Notes under the pieces: model-generated
What the model saw: the letters and a program-made list of their open reading frames with translations, nothing else
Told to the model about the DNA's origin: nothing
The model's database searches: none
Part shown: one piece after another, positions 7,693 to 20,476 of the stretch
How positions within the stretch are numbered: position 1 is the stretch's first letter
How the letters are laid out: the number at the start of each line of letters is the position of its first letter
From: Rhizobiaceae bacterium
GTDB lineage: Bacteria; Pseudomonadota; Alphaproteobacteria; Rhizobiales; Rhizobiaceae
Direction: 5' to 3'
Assembly (NCBI GenBank): GCA_028281105.1
Contig: JANQKQ010000042.1
Location: 62,001-126,000 of the forward strand
Length of the DNA: 64,000 bases
Position numbers and translations under genes: made by a program

Positions 7693-10152
7693 TTGCCCAG
7701 TGATAACCAGTCCGGCGTGCCGCTTGATGCCGCACAACTGTGCGCGAGCTTTTCCGCAACGCCGATCGAGACCGATGCTGCCGCCGCGTCACCGGCTGAG
7801 TCGGGTGACCTGATCGGTCAGGAACGGGCGTTGGACGCTATCCGGCTCGCGGCGCGAATCCCCAACCGGGAGTTCAACCTGTTCGTCATGGGCAGGCCCG
7901 GCTACGGCCGGCACAGTTCAGTGTTCAGGGTCTTGGAGGAAGAAGCGCGCGACCGGCCGGTGCCGGGCGACTGGGTCTATGTCAACAATTTCGAAAATTC
8001 GGACAAGCCGATCGCACTCGAACTACCCACCGGGATGGCGGCGAAGCTGAAACGCGCGATGGAAGTCCTGGTCGACGATCTGGCCAACGAGATCCCGGCG
8101 ATTTTCGAATCGGAGGATTATCAGCACCGCCGCCGCGCGATCGAACAGGGTTTCGGCGAACAGCATGAGAAGGCCTTCGGCGAGTTGATGGAGAGCGCGC
8201 GCGAACAGGACCTCACCATCCTGCGCACGCCGATGGGTTTCGGCGTTGCCGCCACCAGGGAGGGCAAGCCGATGACACCGGATGTGTTCCAGGCGTTGCC
8301 CAGCGACGAGCGCGACCGCCTCGATCACTCGATCAAGGAGATTCAGAGCCGGTTGGAGGAGGTTTTGCGGCAGGTGCCTGCGCGCGAGAAGGCCCGTCGG
8401 GCCGCCGTGGCCGCGCTCAACGCAGAAGTTGCCAAGACCGGCGTCGACGGTTCCATCGATCAGCTCATTGCAGATTTCGGTCACGTCGAGGGGATAAAGA
8501 CCTATCTGGAGACCGTTCGCGCCGATCTTGTCGAGAACGCCGGCCTGTTTCTGGAAACCAACCCACAGGCCGATGCCGGCGCCTTTCCCGTCGTCACGGC
8601 GAAGCGCTATCAGGAACCGCAATTTCGCCGTTACGCGGTCAACGCGATGATCTGCAATTCCGACGAGCAGGATAGTGCGCCGGTGATCGCGGAGAACCTG
8701 CCGACGCTCGGCAACCTGGTCGGCCGGTCAGAGCATGCCTCGCACATGGGCGCCCTGGTGACCGACTTCACCATGATCAAGCCCGGCGCGCTGCACCGCG
8801 CCAATGGCGGCTATCTAGTCATCGACGTGCGTCAGATTCTCTCGGAGCCGTTCGCCTGGGAGGCGCTCAAGCGCTGCCTGCAGACGCGGCAGATCTCGAT
8901 CAGCTCCGCCCAGCAGCGGCTCAGCGTGCTCGCCACGGCCTCGCTCGATCCGGACCCGATTCCGCTCAACGTGCGCGTCGCGCTGATCGGCGAGAGGATC
9001 TTTTTCTACCTGCTGACGGCGAACGACCCCGATTTCGCCACCCTGTTCAAGGTGCAGGCCGATTTCAACGACGAGATCGCGGCCGATGAGGAGAATGCCG
9101 CGCTGTTCGCGAAACTGATCGGTGACATCGTCGCCAGGGAACAGTTGCGCAAGCTCGATGCCAGCGCGGTCGCCCGGCTGATGGTGGAGGCCACGCGGCT
9201 TTCCGACGATGCGGAGAAGCTGTCGCTGGATATTGGGCAACTGACCAACATCCTGCGCGAAGCGGAGTATTGGGCAGCGGCCGGCGGCAAGACCGCGATC
9301 GCCGGTCAACATGTGGAGGAGGCGATCTCGCAGGCGGAAACCCGAGCGAGCCGGCCGCAGGAACTCGCCCAGGAGGCGATCGCGCGCGAAACCCTGCTGA
9401 TCGATACCGACGGCTCGGTGGCCGGCCAGATCAACGCTCTGTCGGTCGTTCAGGTCGGCACCCACCGGTTCGGCCGGCCCTCGCGCGTGACCGCGCGGGT
9501 CAGAATGGGCCGCAACCGGGTGGTCGACATCGAGCGGGAAGTGGAGCTGGGCGGCCCGCTGCATTCGAAAGGGGTGCTGATCCTGTCGGGTTATCTGGCG
9601 ACCCATTTTGCGCTGGACGTGCCGATGTCGCTGTGGGCCAGCATCGTGTTCGAGCAGAGCTATGGCGGCGTTGATGGCGACAGCGCGTCGGCCGCCGAAC
9701 TGTTCTGCCTGCTTTCGGCCCTGTCGGGCAAGCCGATCGATCAGTCGTTCGCGGTGACCGGCTCGGTCAACCAGCAGGGCCACATCCAGGCGATCGGCGG
9801 CGTCAATGAGAAGATCGAGGGCTTCTTCGACATCTGCGCCGCCAAAGGGCTCACCGGCCGCCAGGGGGTGCTGATACCCAAATCCAACGTCAAGAACCTG
9901 GCGTTGCGCACGCGCGTCGTCGACGCGGTCAAGGCGGGCAAATTCTCCGTCATCGCGATCGAGACGATCGACCAGGGCATCGAGGCGCTGACCGGATGCG
10001 CGGCCGGCGCGCGCGACGAAGAAGGCGCCTATCCCGACCAGTCGATCAACGGCCTGGTTGAAGCCCGGCTGCGGGAATTCGCCCATGGCCTGCGTGCCTT
10101 CGCCAGAAGCGGGAAGGGCGATGGCGCCGGGTCGTCGGAGGAGATGTCATGA
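7693..10152 (+). CDS. LonH/YcbZ-like Lon-family protease with degenerate Walker A
   Basis: A protein of about 819 residues with an AAA-like N-terminal part and a Lon serine-lysine peptidase domain at the C-terminus. The catalytic serine is in GDSASAAE (residue ~664) and the lysine in GGVNEKIEG (~707); the 43-residue spacing is that of Lon. The nucleotide-binding loop reads GRPGYGRHSS, lacking the Walker lysine, which suggests weak or no ATP hydrolysis. TTG 7693 was chosen as start because GGGAG lies 7 nt upstream; TTG 7663 has no such site. The last codons overlap the start of the next gene by 4 bp, so the two are translationally coupled. Confidence 0.85.
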   Translation: MPSDNQSGVPLDAAQLCASFSATPIETDAAAASPAESGDLIGQERALDAIRLAARIPNREFNLFVMGRPGYGRHSSVFRVLEEEARDRPVPGDWVYVNNFENSDKPIALELPTGMAAKLKRAMEVLVDDLANEIPAIFESEDYQHRRRAIEQGFGEQHEKAFGELMESAREQDLTILRTPMGFGVAATREGKPMTPDVFQALPSDERDRLDHSIKEIQSRLEEVLRQVPAREKARRAAVAALNAEVAKTGVDGSIDQLIADFGHVEGIKTYLETVRADLVENAGLFLETNPQADAGAFPVVTAKRYQEPQFRRYAVNAMICNSDEQDSAPVIAENLPTLGNLVGRSEHASHMGALVTDFTMIKPGALHRANGGYLVIDVRQILSEPFAWEALKRCLQTRQISISSAQQRLSVLATASLDPDPIPLNVRVALIGERIFFYLLTANDPDFATLFKVQADFNDEIAADEENAALFAKLIGDIVAREQLRKLDASAVARLMVEATRLSDDAEKLSLDIGQLTNILREAEYWAAAGGKTAIAGQHVEEAISQAETRASRPQELAQEAIARETLLIDTDGSVAGQINALSVVQVGTHRFGRPSRVTARVRMGRNRVVDIEREVELGGPLHSKGVLILSGYLATHFALDVPMSLWASIVFEQSYGGVDGDSASAAELFCLLSALSGKPIDQSFAVTGSVNQQGHIQAIGGVNEKIEGFFDICAAKGLTGRQGVLIPKSNVKNLALRTRVVDAVKAGKFSVIAIETIDQGIEALTGCAAGARDEEGAYPDQSINGLVEARLREFAHGLRAFARSGKGDGAGSSEEMS

Positions 10153-10895
10153 ACGTCGAAAGGGGCAAAGGCCGCATCATCCTGGGCGCAACCTGCTTTG
10201 CCGACGCCAGCGCCGCCATCCGTATCGCGATAAGCCTGGCCGGGCAGACGGGCAGGCGGATCGAGGCCTATCTGGTCGAGGAGGAGGCGATCCTGCATTA
10301 TTCCAGCCTGCCGACGGTCACCGCGATTTCCGCCGGCGGCGCATCGTCGGAACCGGTGACTGCCGACGCCATGCGCGAAGCCTATCGTCATGACGCACGG
10401 GTCTACGAACGCGCGCTCTCCGATGCTGCCCGGGCGGCGGCGCTGGAATGGTCGTTCACCACCGAACGCGGCGAATTGGCCGCCACCCTGCAGGGCTCGG
10501 CGGGGGCGGGCGATTTTCTGTTGTTCGGCTATCAGAAGCTCCAGCGCAATGCGGAAGGCATCGTCATTGTCGATCGGCTGGCGCGGCCGGATCGGCAATT
10601 GCATGAGCTGGGACAAGCGATTGCGGGAGAGATGGGTCAGCCGCTGTATCTGGTTTCGATCGCCGGGAATGGCGAGCCTGGCGAGGCCGGGTCGGCGGCT
10701 TTGCCGGCCGATGTGGACAAAGGTTCGGCCACGACGGTCATCGAGGATGGGTCAAGCGGCCATGCCGGTCTGCTGCGTCACTTGAGCGGGATGGGTCCCG
10801 TTGGCGTGGTGGTCTCCCCCGATCTGGCGAGCCGGGTCGGGGTGAGCGAGCTTTTGGACGCGGCCCGCTGTCCGCTCATCGTGCCGGTCGAGTAA
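10149..10895 (+). CDS. Universal-stress-protein-like hypothetical protein coupled to LonH
   Basis: A 248-residue protein of no confirmed family. Its opening GRIILGATCFADASAAIRIAISLA and its ending GVSELLDAARCPLIVPVE resemble the first strand-helix and the last strand of universal stress protein folds, possibly in a degenerate tandem. No ATP-binding glycine motif is clear. Its ATG overlaps the stop of the LonH-like gene (ATGTCATGA context), which points to a joint function, perhaps as an adaptor or regulator of that protease. The function is inferred from context only. Confidence 0.6.
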   Translation: MNVERGKGRIILGATCFADASAAIRIAISLAGQTGRRIEAYLVEEEAILHYSSLPTVTAISAGGASSEPVTADAMREAYRHDARVYERALSDAARAAALEWSFTTERGELAATLQGSAGAGDFLLFGYQKLQRNAEGIVIVDRLARPDRQLHELGQAIAGEMGQPLYLVSIAGNGEPGEAGSAALPADVDKGSATTVIEDGSSGHAGLLRHLSGMGPVGVVVSPDLASRVGVSELLDAARCPLIVPVE

Positions 10896-10921
10896 ACCCG
10901 CGGACTTAAGCGGGCTCAGCC

Positions 10922-12130
10922 TCAGCGCTGCTGGATCAGGCTGCCGTCTTCAAGCAGGTCGCTGGGATAGAGGATCACCTGCCCCCCCTCTTCGATGCCG
11001 TCCAGGATTTGCGCGGTCTGATTGTTCATCTGTCCGATCTCGATCTGCCGTAGCGCCGCGCGGCCGTCCTCGATGGTGAACGCCGACCAATGGCCGCCGG
11101 AGCGGAACAGCGCGCCGATCGGCACCTGCACGATGTCCTCGCCGGACCACACCACCAGCCGCGCCAGCACGCGGTAGCCATGGCCCAGGCGCTCGGGCAC
11201 CGAGTTCAGATCGAGAACCGCGTTGACCCGCTGCTCCTCGATGCCCAGCGACGACACTTTGGTGAACGCTGCGGGGTCGATGCGGCGCACCACCGCTTCG
11301 AGTTCATCGCCGCCGCCCCACTGCGAGATGACCACCTTCGTGCCTGGTTTGATTTTCGGTGCGTCGGAGGACAGCAGATCGACAACGATCTCCAGGTTCA
11401 TCGGATTGCCGATCTCGGCGATCCGCGCACCGGGTGAAACCGCTTGCTCGGAGCGCGCGAGAACCTTCAACACCACCCCGCTTTCCGGCGAAGTGATTTT
11501 GATGCAGCAATCCACATCGGCGCTCGCCGCACCGGAAGCGGCCCCGGCGCGGCCGGGCTGCTGCAAGCGGGCATGGGCGCTGGCGAGTTCGGCCTGGCGC
11601 AGTTCGATGACGGCCACCGCCGCGTCCACCTGGGCCTTCAGCACGCTCATGCTGCTTTGCGCCTTTTCCAACTGGCTTTGCGAGATCACGTTGGTCGTCG
11701 ACAGCTCCAGGGCGCGGCGATATTCGGAGTAGGCCAGTTCGTAAGCCATCTGCGTCCTGGTGTGTTCGACTTCGGCGACCGCGACGGCGGACTTGGCCGC
11801 CTCAACGGCAGCGACGAGTTCCGTTCTCGTGCGCTCGTCCAGGAATGGCGGGTCGAGCGGGTGGATGGAGGCGACCACCGTTTCGTGGGCTACCACCGCT
11901 TCGCCTTCCTCCAGGGTGGTGCGGTCGAGATAGCCGGCGATCGGAGCCGACACCGTGTAGATGTCGCGCACCCGCGTTTCGCCTTCCTCGTCGATCGTCA
12001 CGGTCATCGGCCCGCTCTTAACTGTAGCTACGTCGACCAGCACCGGATCTTCGCGGGTGGCGAGATAAAGGCCGGCCGCGATCGCCAAACCGATCGCAAT
12101 CAATCCCAATCGTCTCGACCAGCTGCCCAT
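10922..12130 (-). CDS. HlyD-family periplasmic adaptor subunit of an ABC export pump
   Basis: A 402-residue membrane-fusion protein. It has one N-terminal membrane anchor (LGLIAIGLAIAAGLYLA, residues ~8-24), a biotinyl-lipoyl-like half (VSAPIAGYLDRTTLEEGEAV), a long alpha-helical hairpin (about 110-200), the second lipoyl half (ITSPESGVVLKVL) and a C-terminal beta-barrel. The reading frame continues upstream into the permease gene; ATG 12130 was chosen because it sits two bases after the permease stop and begins a proper signal anchor. It is the last gene of a three-gene operon (ATPase, permease, adaptor) resembling DevBCA/MacAB-type exporters. Cargo unknown. Confidence 0.88.
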   Translation of the reverse strand: MGSWSRRLGLIAIGLAIAAGLYLATREDPVLVDVATVKSGPMTVTIDEEGETRVRDIYTVSAPIAGYLDRTTLEEGEAVVAHETVVASIHPLDPPFLDERTRTELVAAVEAAKSAVAVAEVEHTRTQMAYELAYSEYRRALELSTTNVISQSQLEKAQSSMSVLKAQVDAAVAVIELRQAELASAHARLQQPGRAGAASGAASADVDCCIKITSPESGVVLKVLARSEQAVSPGARIAEIGNPMNLEIVVDLLSSDAPKIKPGTKVVISQWGGGDELEAVVRRIDPAAFTKVSSLGIEEQRVNAVLDLNSVPERLGHGYRVLARLVVWSGEDIVQVPIGALFRSGGHWSAFTIEDGRAALRQIEIGQMNNQTAQILDGIEEGGQVILYPSDLLEDGSLIQQR

Positions 12131-12132
12131 GA

Positions 12133-14574
12133 CTATTCCCTCGTTTTGAGAACTCGGATCAGATCCAGCGCGTCCACCCGACGGCGCACGACCAGCGCCG
12201 AGACGACTGCCGAGCCGACCACCACCAGGCTGGCCCACGCGAAAGTCGAAGCGCTGATGATGAGCGGAATGCGAAACAGGTCGGACGCCGCTCCTTCCAC
12301 CACCGACCAGGCGAACGCATATCCGCCCAGCCAACCCAGGGGCTGCGCCAGGACCACAATCAATCCCAGTTCCATCAGCAGCACGCTGGAGACCTCGGCC
12401 CGGGTGAAGCCGAACACCCGAAGGGAAGCCAGTTCGCGGGCGCGCTCGGAAAGCTGGATGCGGGCCGAGTTATAGATGACGCCGAACGTAATGATGATCG
12501 CCAGGCCCACATAGACGGCGGTCATGGTGGTGATATTCTGCTCGATGGTCTCGCGGAACTTCTCGCGCGATTTGTCCTGCAATGCGATGGAGGCGATCGC
12601 CGGCGTGCGCTTCACCGCGTCGTAGATGTCTTCGATGCGCGCGGAATCGATCAGCAGCCGCGCACCGCTGATCCTGCGCCCGTCGCGCATCAGGCGGTCG
12701 AGCGCGTCGAGGTTCATGTAGGCCGTCAGTCCGACGAAACTCTGGGAGACCGCCGCGACCGGAATGCCGGTCACGCCTTCTTTGACGCGCAGGGGCAGGT
12801 TGTCGGAACCGGGCACGTTCGAGGCGAAGGCGGCCAGTTCCACCCGCTCGATGCGGTTTGCCCGCTCCAGCAATTCGATCTCTATCGGGTCCCCGGGCCT
12901 AAGCTTCAGCTTGGCCGCCACCCGTTCCGACAGGACCAGGCCTCGCGAGGGCAGTTGCATCGGCTCCAGATCCAGGTCCAGCACTCGCGACAGCACGCCC
13001 TGCGACGGCAGCGCGACGATGGTCATGCGCAGCTCGCGCAGCCCGTTGCGCAGCTTTACCGGCGTGGAGCGGAATGGCTCGGCGCGAACCACGCCGGGCA
13101 GTGCGGCGACCGTCGAAATGGCATCGCCGTGGCGCTCGGAGCTGAAGGTGATCGTCGCGTCCTGCCGGTCGGAGCGGAAAAACATGGTGTCGATCATGAA
13201 GTCGATCGAGTCCTGCGAGAAAAGAGCGGTGACCAGCAGCGCCACCGACAGCGACGTGCCGAAGACGGTCAGCGTCGAGCGCACCGGGTATCGCACCAGA
13301 TGGCGAATGGCCATGATGGTCAGTTGTGAGAACAGGCGGAACTGCTTGAACCAGTCGCCGAGAAAGTGGCGATAGGTGCTGGGCGCAGGCGGGCGCATGG
13401 CCACCGCCGGCGGCAGGTTGACGATCGACCAGATCGACTTGGCCGCTCCGGCCAGGGCCGCCGCCACGGTGACGCCGCCTGCCAGCAGATACAGATCGGC
13501 GCTCTGTTTGAAGATCAGGAACGGGAAGGAGAAGAACGTGGCGTAGAGCCTGGTCAGCCCCAGGCCGAGCCAGTAGCCCGCGGCCGAACCAACGAGGAGG
13601 CCGACGAGCGCGATGGCGATCACCAGCTTGGCGTAATGCCAGCCGATGGCGAAGTTGCCGTAGCCTACCGCCTTCAACAGCCCGACCTGCTCACGCTCCA
13701 GGGCCACCAGCCGCGACAGGATCATGTTCACCAGGAAGGCCGACACGAACAGGAAGATCGGCGGGATGATCCTGGCCATGCCGCGCAGCTGCGTCAGTTC
13801 CGCATCGAGGAACGCGTTCGAGGTCTGGTCGGCGCGGTCGTAGGCGCCTTTGCCGCCATAGGGTTTGAGCAGACGGTCCAGCTTCTCGATCACCCGGTCG
13901 GTATCGGCGTCGCGCATGGTCGTGAGCGCGAGATCGTTGAAACTGCCTTCCATGTCGAACAGGCCGGCCAATGTGGTCGCCGGCATGAAGAACACGCCAA
14001 AGCGCCGGGGATCGGGAACGATGTCGCCGGGCCCGATGGAATAGATGAATTCCGGTGACAGTACGATGCCGACGATGGTCAGGTCCCGCTTGGTTCCGTT
14101 CATGATCGCGCCCACCCGGTCGCCGGGACGAAAGCCGTGGGCATCGGCAAACGTCTCGACCACGGCGACCTCGTCGCTGCGGCCGGGTTCGGGCATCCGC
14201 CCCTGTCTGAGATAGAGTCGGTTGACGCCGGGCTCGGTGAAGTCGGGCATCGAGACGACGGTTCCCGAAGCCGGTTCGCTCATGCCTTCCACGTCGAGCA
14301 GGATCGGGCGCACGATGCGAAGCTCGGCGGTGGAAACCCCCGAAATCGCCTCGATGCGCGATCGCAGAGTTTCCGGCGCGCGGACGGCGCCGGCGAAAAC
14401 GGTGCCGAACCGATATCGCTCGTAGAAGGCTGACCGTGTCTCCTCCAGCGAACGATAAGCGCCGACGGCCAGGATCAGGGTGGCTACCCCACAGGCCATC
14501 ACCATCGCAATGGCGAGTACCTGGGCCCACAATCGACCCAGGTCGCGATAGAGCTTCCGGTCGAGCGCGCCCAT
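12133..14574 (-). CDS. FtsX/MacB-type ABC transporter permease (duplicated FtsX domain)
   Basis: An 813-residue permease with an N-terminal transmembrane helix, a large periplasmic region, and two FtsX cores (around residues 270-390 and 690-805), each with three to four hydrophobic helices. Examples are IFLFVSAFLVNMILSRLVALEREQ and the ERARELASLRVFGFTRAEV coupling helix. ATG 14574 is preferred over GTG 14583: it has GGAG 9 nt upstream and lies two bases after the ATPase stop (TAG-NN-ATG), the same spacing as at the next junction. It works with the ATPase and HlyD adaptor on either side. Confidence 0.88.
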   Translation of the reverse strand: MGALDRKLYRDLGRLWAQVLAIAMVMACGVATLILAVGAYRSLEETRSAFYERYRFGTVFAGAVRAPETLRSRIEAISGVSTAELRIVRPILLDVEGMSEPASGTVVSMPDFTEPGVNRLYLRQGRMPEPGRSDEVAVVETFADAHGFRPGDRVGAIMNGTKRDLTIVGIVLSPEFIYSIGPGDIVPDPRRFGVFFMPATTLAGLFDMEGSFNDLALTTMRDADTDRVIEKLDRLLKPYGGKGAYDRADQTSNAFLDAELTQLRGMARIIPPIFLFVSAFLVNMILSRLVALEREQVGLLKAVGYGNFAIGWHYAKLVIAIALVGLLVGSAAGYWLGLGLTRLYATFFSFPFLIFKQSADLYLLAGGVTVAAALAGAAKSIWSIVNLPPAVAMRPPAPSTYRHFLGDWFKQFRLFSQLTIMAIRHLVRYPVRSTLTVFGTSLSVALLVTALFSQDSIDFMIDTMFFRSDRQDATITFSSERHGDAISTVAALPGVVRAEPFRSTPVKLRNGLRELRMTIVALPSQGVLSRVLDLDLEPMQLPSRGLVLSERVAAKLKLRPGDPIEIELLERANRIERVELAAFASNVPGSDNLPLRVKEGVTGIPVAAVSQSFVGLTAYMNLDALDRLMRDGRRISGARLLIDSARIEDIYDAVKRTPAIASIALQDKSREKFRETIEQNITTMTAVYVGLAIIITFGVIYNSARIQLSERARELASLRVFGFTRAEVSSVLLMELGLIVVLAQPLGWLGGYAFAWSVVEGAASDLFRIPLIISASTFAWASLVVVGSAVVSALVVRRRVDALDLIRVLKTRE

Positions 14575-14576
14575 CG

Positions 14577-15329
14577 CTACCACTCCACCTCGGCGGGACG
14601 CACGCGGGTTTCGTTGGTCGTGATGTCGGCGATGGTGCCGTCGATGAACGAGATCACCCGGTTTGCGATCTGTCGGATGCCGGCATTGTGGGTGATGATG
14701 GCGGTGGTGGTGCCGAGCTCCTCGTTGATGCGGGTGAGCGCCTCGAGCACGATGATGCCGGTCTTTGAATCGAGAGCGCCGGTCGGCTCATCGCAAAGCA
14801 GCACCTGCGGGCGTTTGGCGATGGCCCGCGCGATGGCGACCCTCTGCTGTTCGCCGCCCGAAAGCTGGGCGGGAAAGTGGGACATTCGCTCGCCCAGATC
14901 GACCATCGCCAGGGCCTCCTCCGGTCGCATCGGATCGACGGAGATTTCGGTCACCAGCGCCACGTTCTCGCGCGCGGTCAGGCTGGGTATCAGATTGTAG
15001 AACTGGAAGACGAAGCCGACATGTTCACGCCTGAACCGGGTGAGCCCGCGCTCGCTCAACGCCGTCAGTTCGGTGTCTTGGAAGAACACGTTGCCGCTGG
15101 TGGCCTGATCGAGCCCGCCGACGATGTTCAGAAAGGTCGACTTGCCGCTGCCGGACGGTCCCAGCAGCACCGTCATCTCACCATCGAACAGATCCATGGT
15201 GACGTTGTCGAGCGCGCGAATCTCGACGTCTCCGGTGCGGTAAATCTTCGTCAGGTTGTTGATCCGGAAGATCGGAGACGCAGCGGCGGTCGACGGGGTT
15301 CTGGCTGCCTGTGGCATGGGCTGCAACAT
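14577..15329 (-). CDS. ABC transporter ATP-binding protein of MacB/LolD type
   Basis: A ~250-residue ATPase with Walker [11 protein letters not shown]-loop [14 protein letters not shown], signature [14 protein letters not shown], Walker [12 protein letters not shown] and the switch histidine in AIITHNAG. The [16 protein letters not shown] segment is typical of the lipoprotein/macrolide export group, in keeping with the FtsX permease that follows 2 bases downstream. Start codon is uncertain: the frame opens at TTG 15365, but ATG 15329 or 15317 gives a length closer to the family; none has a clear ribosome site. First gene of the export operon, divergent from the histidine kinase at 15626. Confidence 0.88.
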   Translation of the reverse strand: MLQPMPQAARTPSTAAASPIFRINNLTKIYRTGDVEIRALDNVTMDLFDGEMTVLLGPSGSGKSTFLNIVGGLDQATSGNVFFQDTELTALSERGLTRFRREHVGFVFQFYNLIPSLTARENVALVTEISVDPMRPEEALAMVDLGERMSHFPAQLSGGEQQRVAIARAIAKRPQVLLCDEPTGALDSKTGIIVLEALTRINEELGTTTAIITHNAGIRQIANRVISFIDGTIADITTNETRVRPAEVEW

Positions 15330-15625
15330 GTCGAATTTGCAACGAAGCACATTGATCTGCGTCAAGCACCCTAGAGCTACAATGTGGCGTTCAAAGGGGC
15401 TGCGGGTAGATCGTTACGCGCGCTAAACAAGCATTAACCTTGTCTACATAATATCTTCTGCGGGCATGCGCGAGGCGGCTCGACGGTCCGCTCGCGGGCG
15501 GTGGCAACACCCGTTTTGATCGCTCGAACATGGCCCGGCGGCATCCATGGCCGTGTAGCAGACCTAAATTGCTTGCCGGGATTTTTCACAGCACCCGTCC
15601 ACGCCGATAACGACAAGAGATCGCC

Positions 15626-19270
<3,645 letters not shown>

Positions 19271-19276
19271 ATTTCG

Positions 19277-20476
19277 TCACGTATTGGCGAACTGGGCGGC
19301 CTCTTCGCGGATGATCGATGCGATTTCGCTGCAGTCCGCTTCGGTGAAGGTGAGCGGTACGCGCATGTCGCAGGTGGTTGCGAGCACCTGCAGGGTCTGC
19401 GGCAACGGCTGGTGTTCGCCCAGATAACGCCAGCTGTCGTAGCGGCTGGTGAAGCCGCTGGGTTCGGCGGCGCCGAACCACTTGATCTCCACCCCGCGCT
19501 CACCGCATGCGGATATGAAGGCCGGGATGCGCTCGCGGGCGATCCCGCTGGCGTGAAACTGGATCGACGATCCCACGAAGGCCTCGTGTTGGCGGCGCTC
19601 CACGACCCGCAACTGCGGGGCTTCGCGCAGCCCGTCTTCGAGAATCCGGTATCGCTGGTTCCACCGGCGGATGTTTTCGTCCAGCAGCGGCAACTGGGGG
19701 CGCAAGATCGCCGCGCGCACATTGTCCATGCGCGCAGAGCAATTCGGGTTGTCGAGGCGGACCTCGCGGAAGGTCTCTTCGGACGGGATGGCGCCGTGCA
19801 GGCCGTAGAACATATACGATCCCGACGCGATCACCGCGCGCGCCGCCAGCTCGGGCTCGTCGGTGGTCAGCAGTCCGCCCTCGCCGGAATTGAGATGTTT
19901 GTAGGTCTGGGTCGAGAAGCAGGAAACCCGGCCGAAATTGCCTGAGCGGGTCCCTTTCCACCTGGCGCCCATCGTATGGGCGCAGTCTTCGATCAGCGTG
20001 ATGCCCAACTCATCGCACAGCGCCATGATGCGCTCCATGTCGGCGATATGGCCACGCATATGCGAGAGCATGAAGAACTTCGCGCCGCTGTCGATCGCCT
20101 TGGTGCGCAGATCGTCCAGGTCCGTGTGCCAGGCGTCGTCGATCTCGACCAGCACCGGTACGCCGCCGGTGGCGTGGATGGCGCCGGGAACCGGCGCCAG
20201 GGTGTAGGCGTTGGCCAGCACCGTGGTGCCCGGCTCAACGCCGCTCGCCCGCAATGCGATCTGCAGCGCCTGGCCGCCGGAGGCGGTGGCGACGCAGTAT
20301 TTGCTTCCCTGCCACTCGGCATATTCGCGTTCCAACAGCGCCGCCTCGCTCGCTTCTCCGGCGGCCGTGTTGTAGCGATGCAGGCGGCCGCCGCGCAGGA
20401 CTTCCACGACCCGCTCGATGGCGGCTTCGGGGATCGGTTCCTGTTGGGTGAACAGCTTGTCGAACCGGCTGGTCAT
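19277..20476 (-). CDS. DegT/DnrJ/EryC1/StrS-family PLP aminotransferase
   Basis: A 399-residue fold-type I PLP enzyme. The Schiff-base lysine is K193 in TYKHLNSGEGG and the PLP-pairing aspartate is D164 in LIEDCAH. The family is best known from sugar-nucleotide amination, but no sugar-nucleotide genes are nearby. Its start overlaps the stop of the upstream FAD/GcvT oxidoreductase by 4 bp, so it belongs to an amine-catabolism operon and may act on a methylated amine product or an amino acid. It converges on the hybrid kinase with only six bases between stops. Confidence 0.85.
   Translation of the reverse strand: MTSRFDKLFTQQEPIPEAAIERVVEVLRGGRLHRYNTAAGEASEAALLEREYAEWQGSKYCVATASGGQALQIALRASGVEPGTTVLANAYTLAPVPGAIHATGGVPVLVEIDDAWHTDLDDLRTKAIDSGAKFFMLSHMRGHIADMERIMALCDELGITLIEDCAHTMGARWKGTRSGNFGRVSCFSTQTYKHLNSGEGGLLTTDEPELAARAVIASGSYMFYGLHGAIPSEETFREVRLDNPNCSARMDNVRAAILRPQLPLLDENIRRWNQRYRILEDGLREAPQLRVVERRQHEAFVGSSIQFHASGIARERIPAFISACGERGVEIKWFGAAEPSGFTSRYDSWRYLGEHQPLPQTLQVLATTCDMRVPLTFTEADCSEIASIIREEAAQFANT

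Noticed and set aside
10897-10914. Hairpin CCCGC/GCGGG in the 26-bp convergent gap between the USP-like and HlyD genes
   Set aside because: Only a 5-bp stem with no T-run; too weak to call a terminator.
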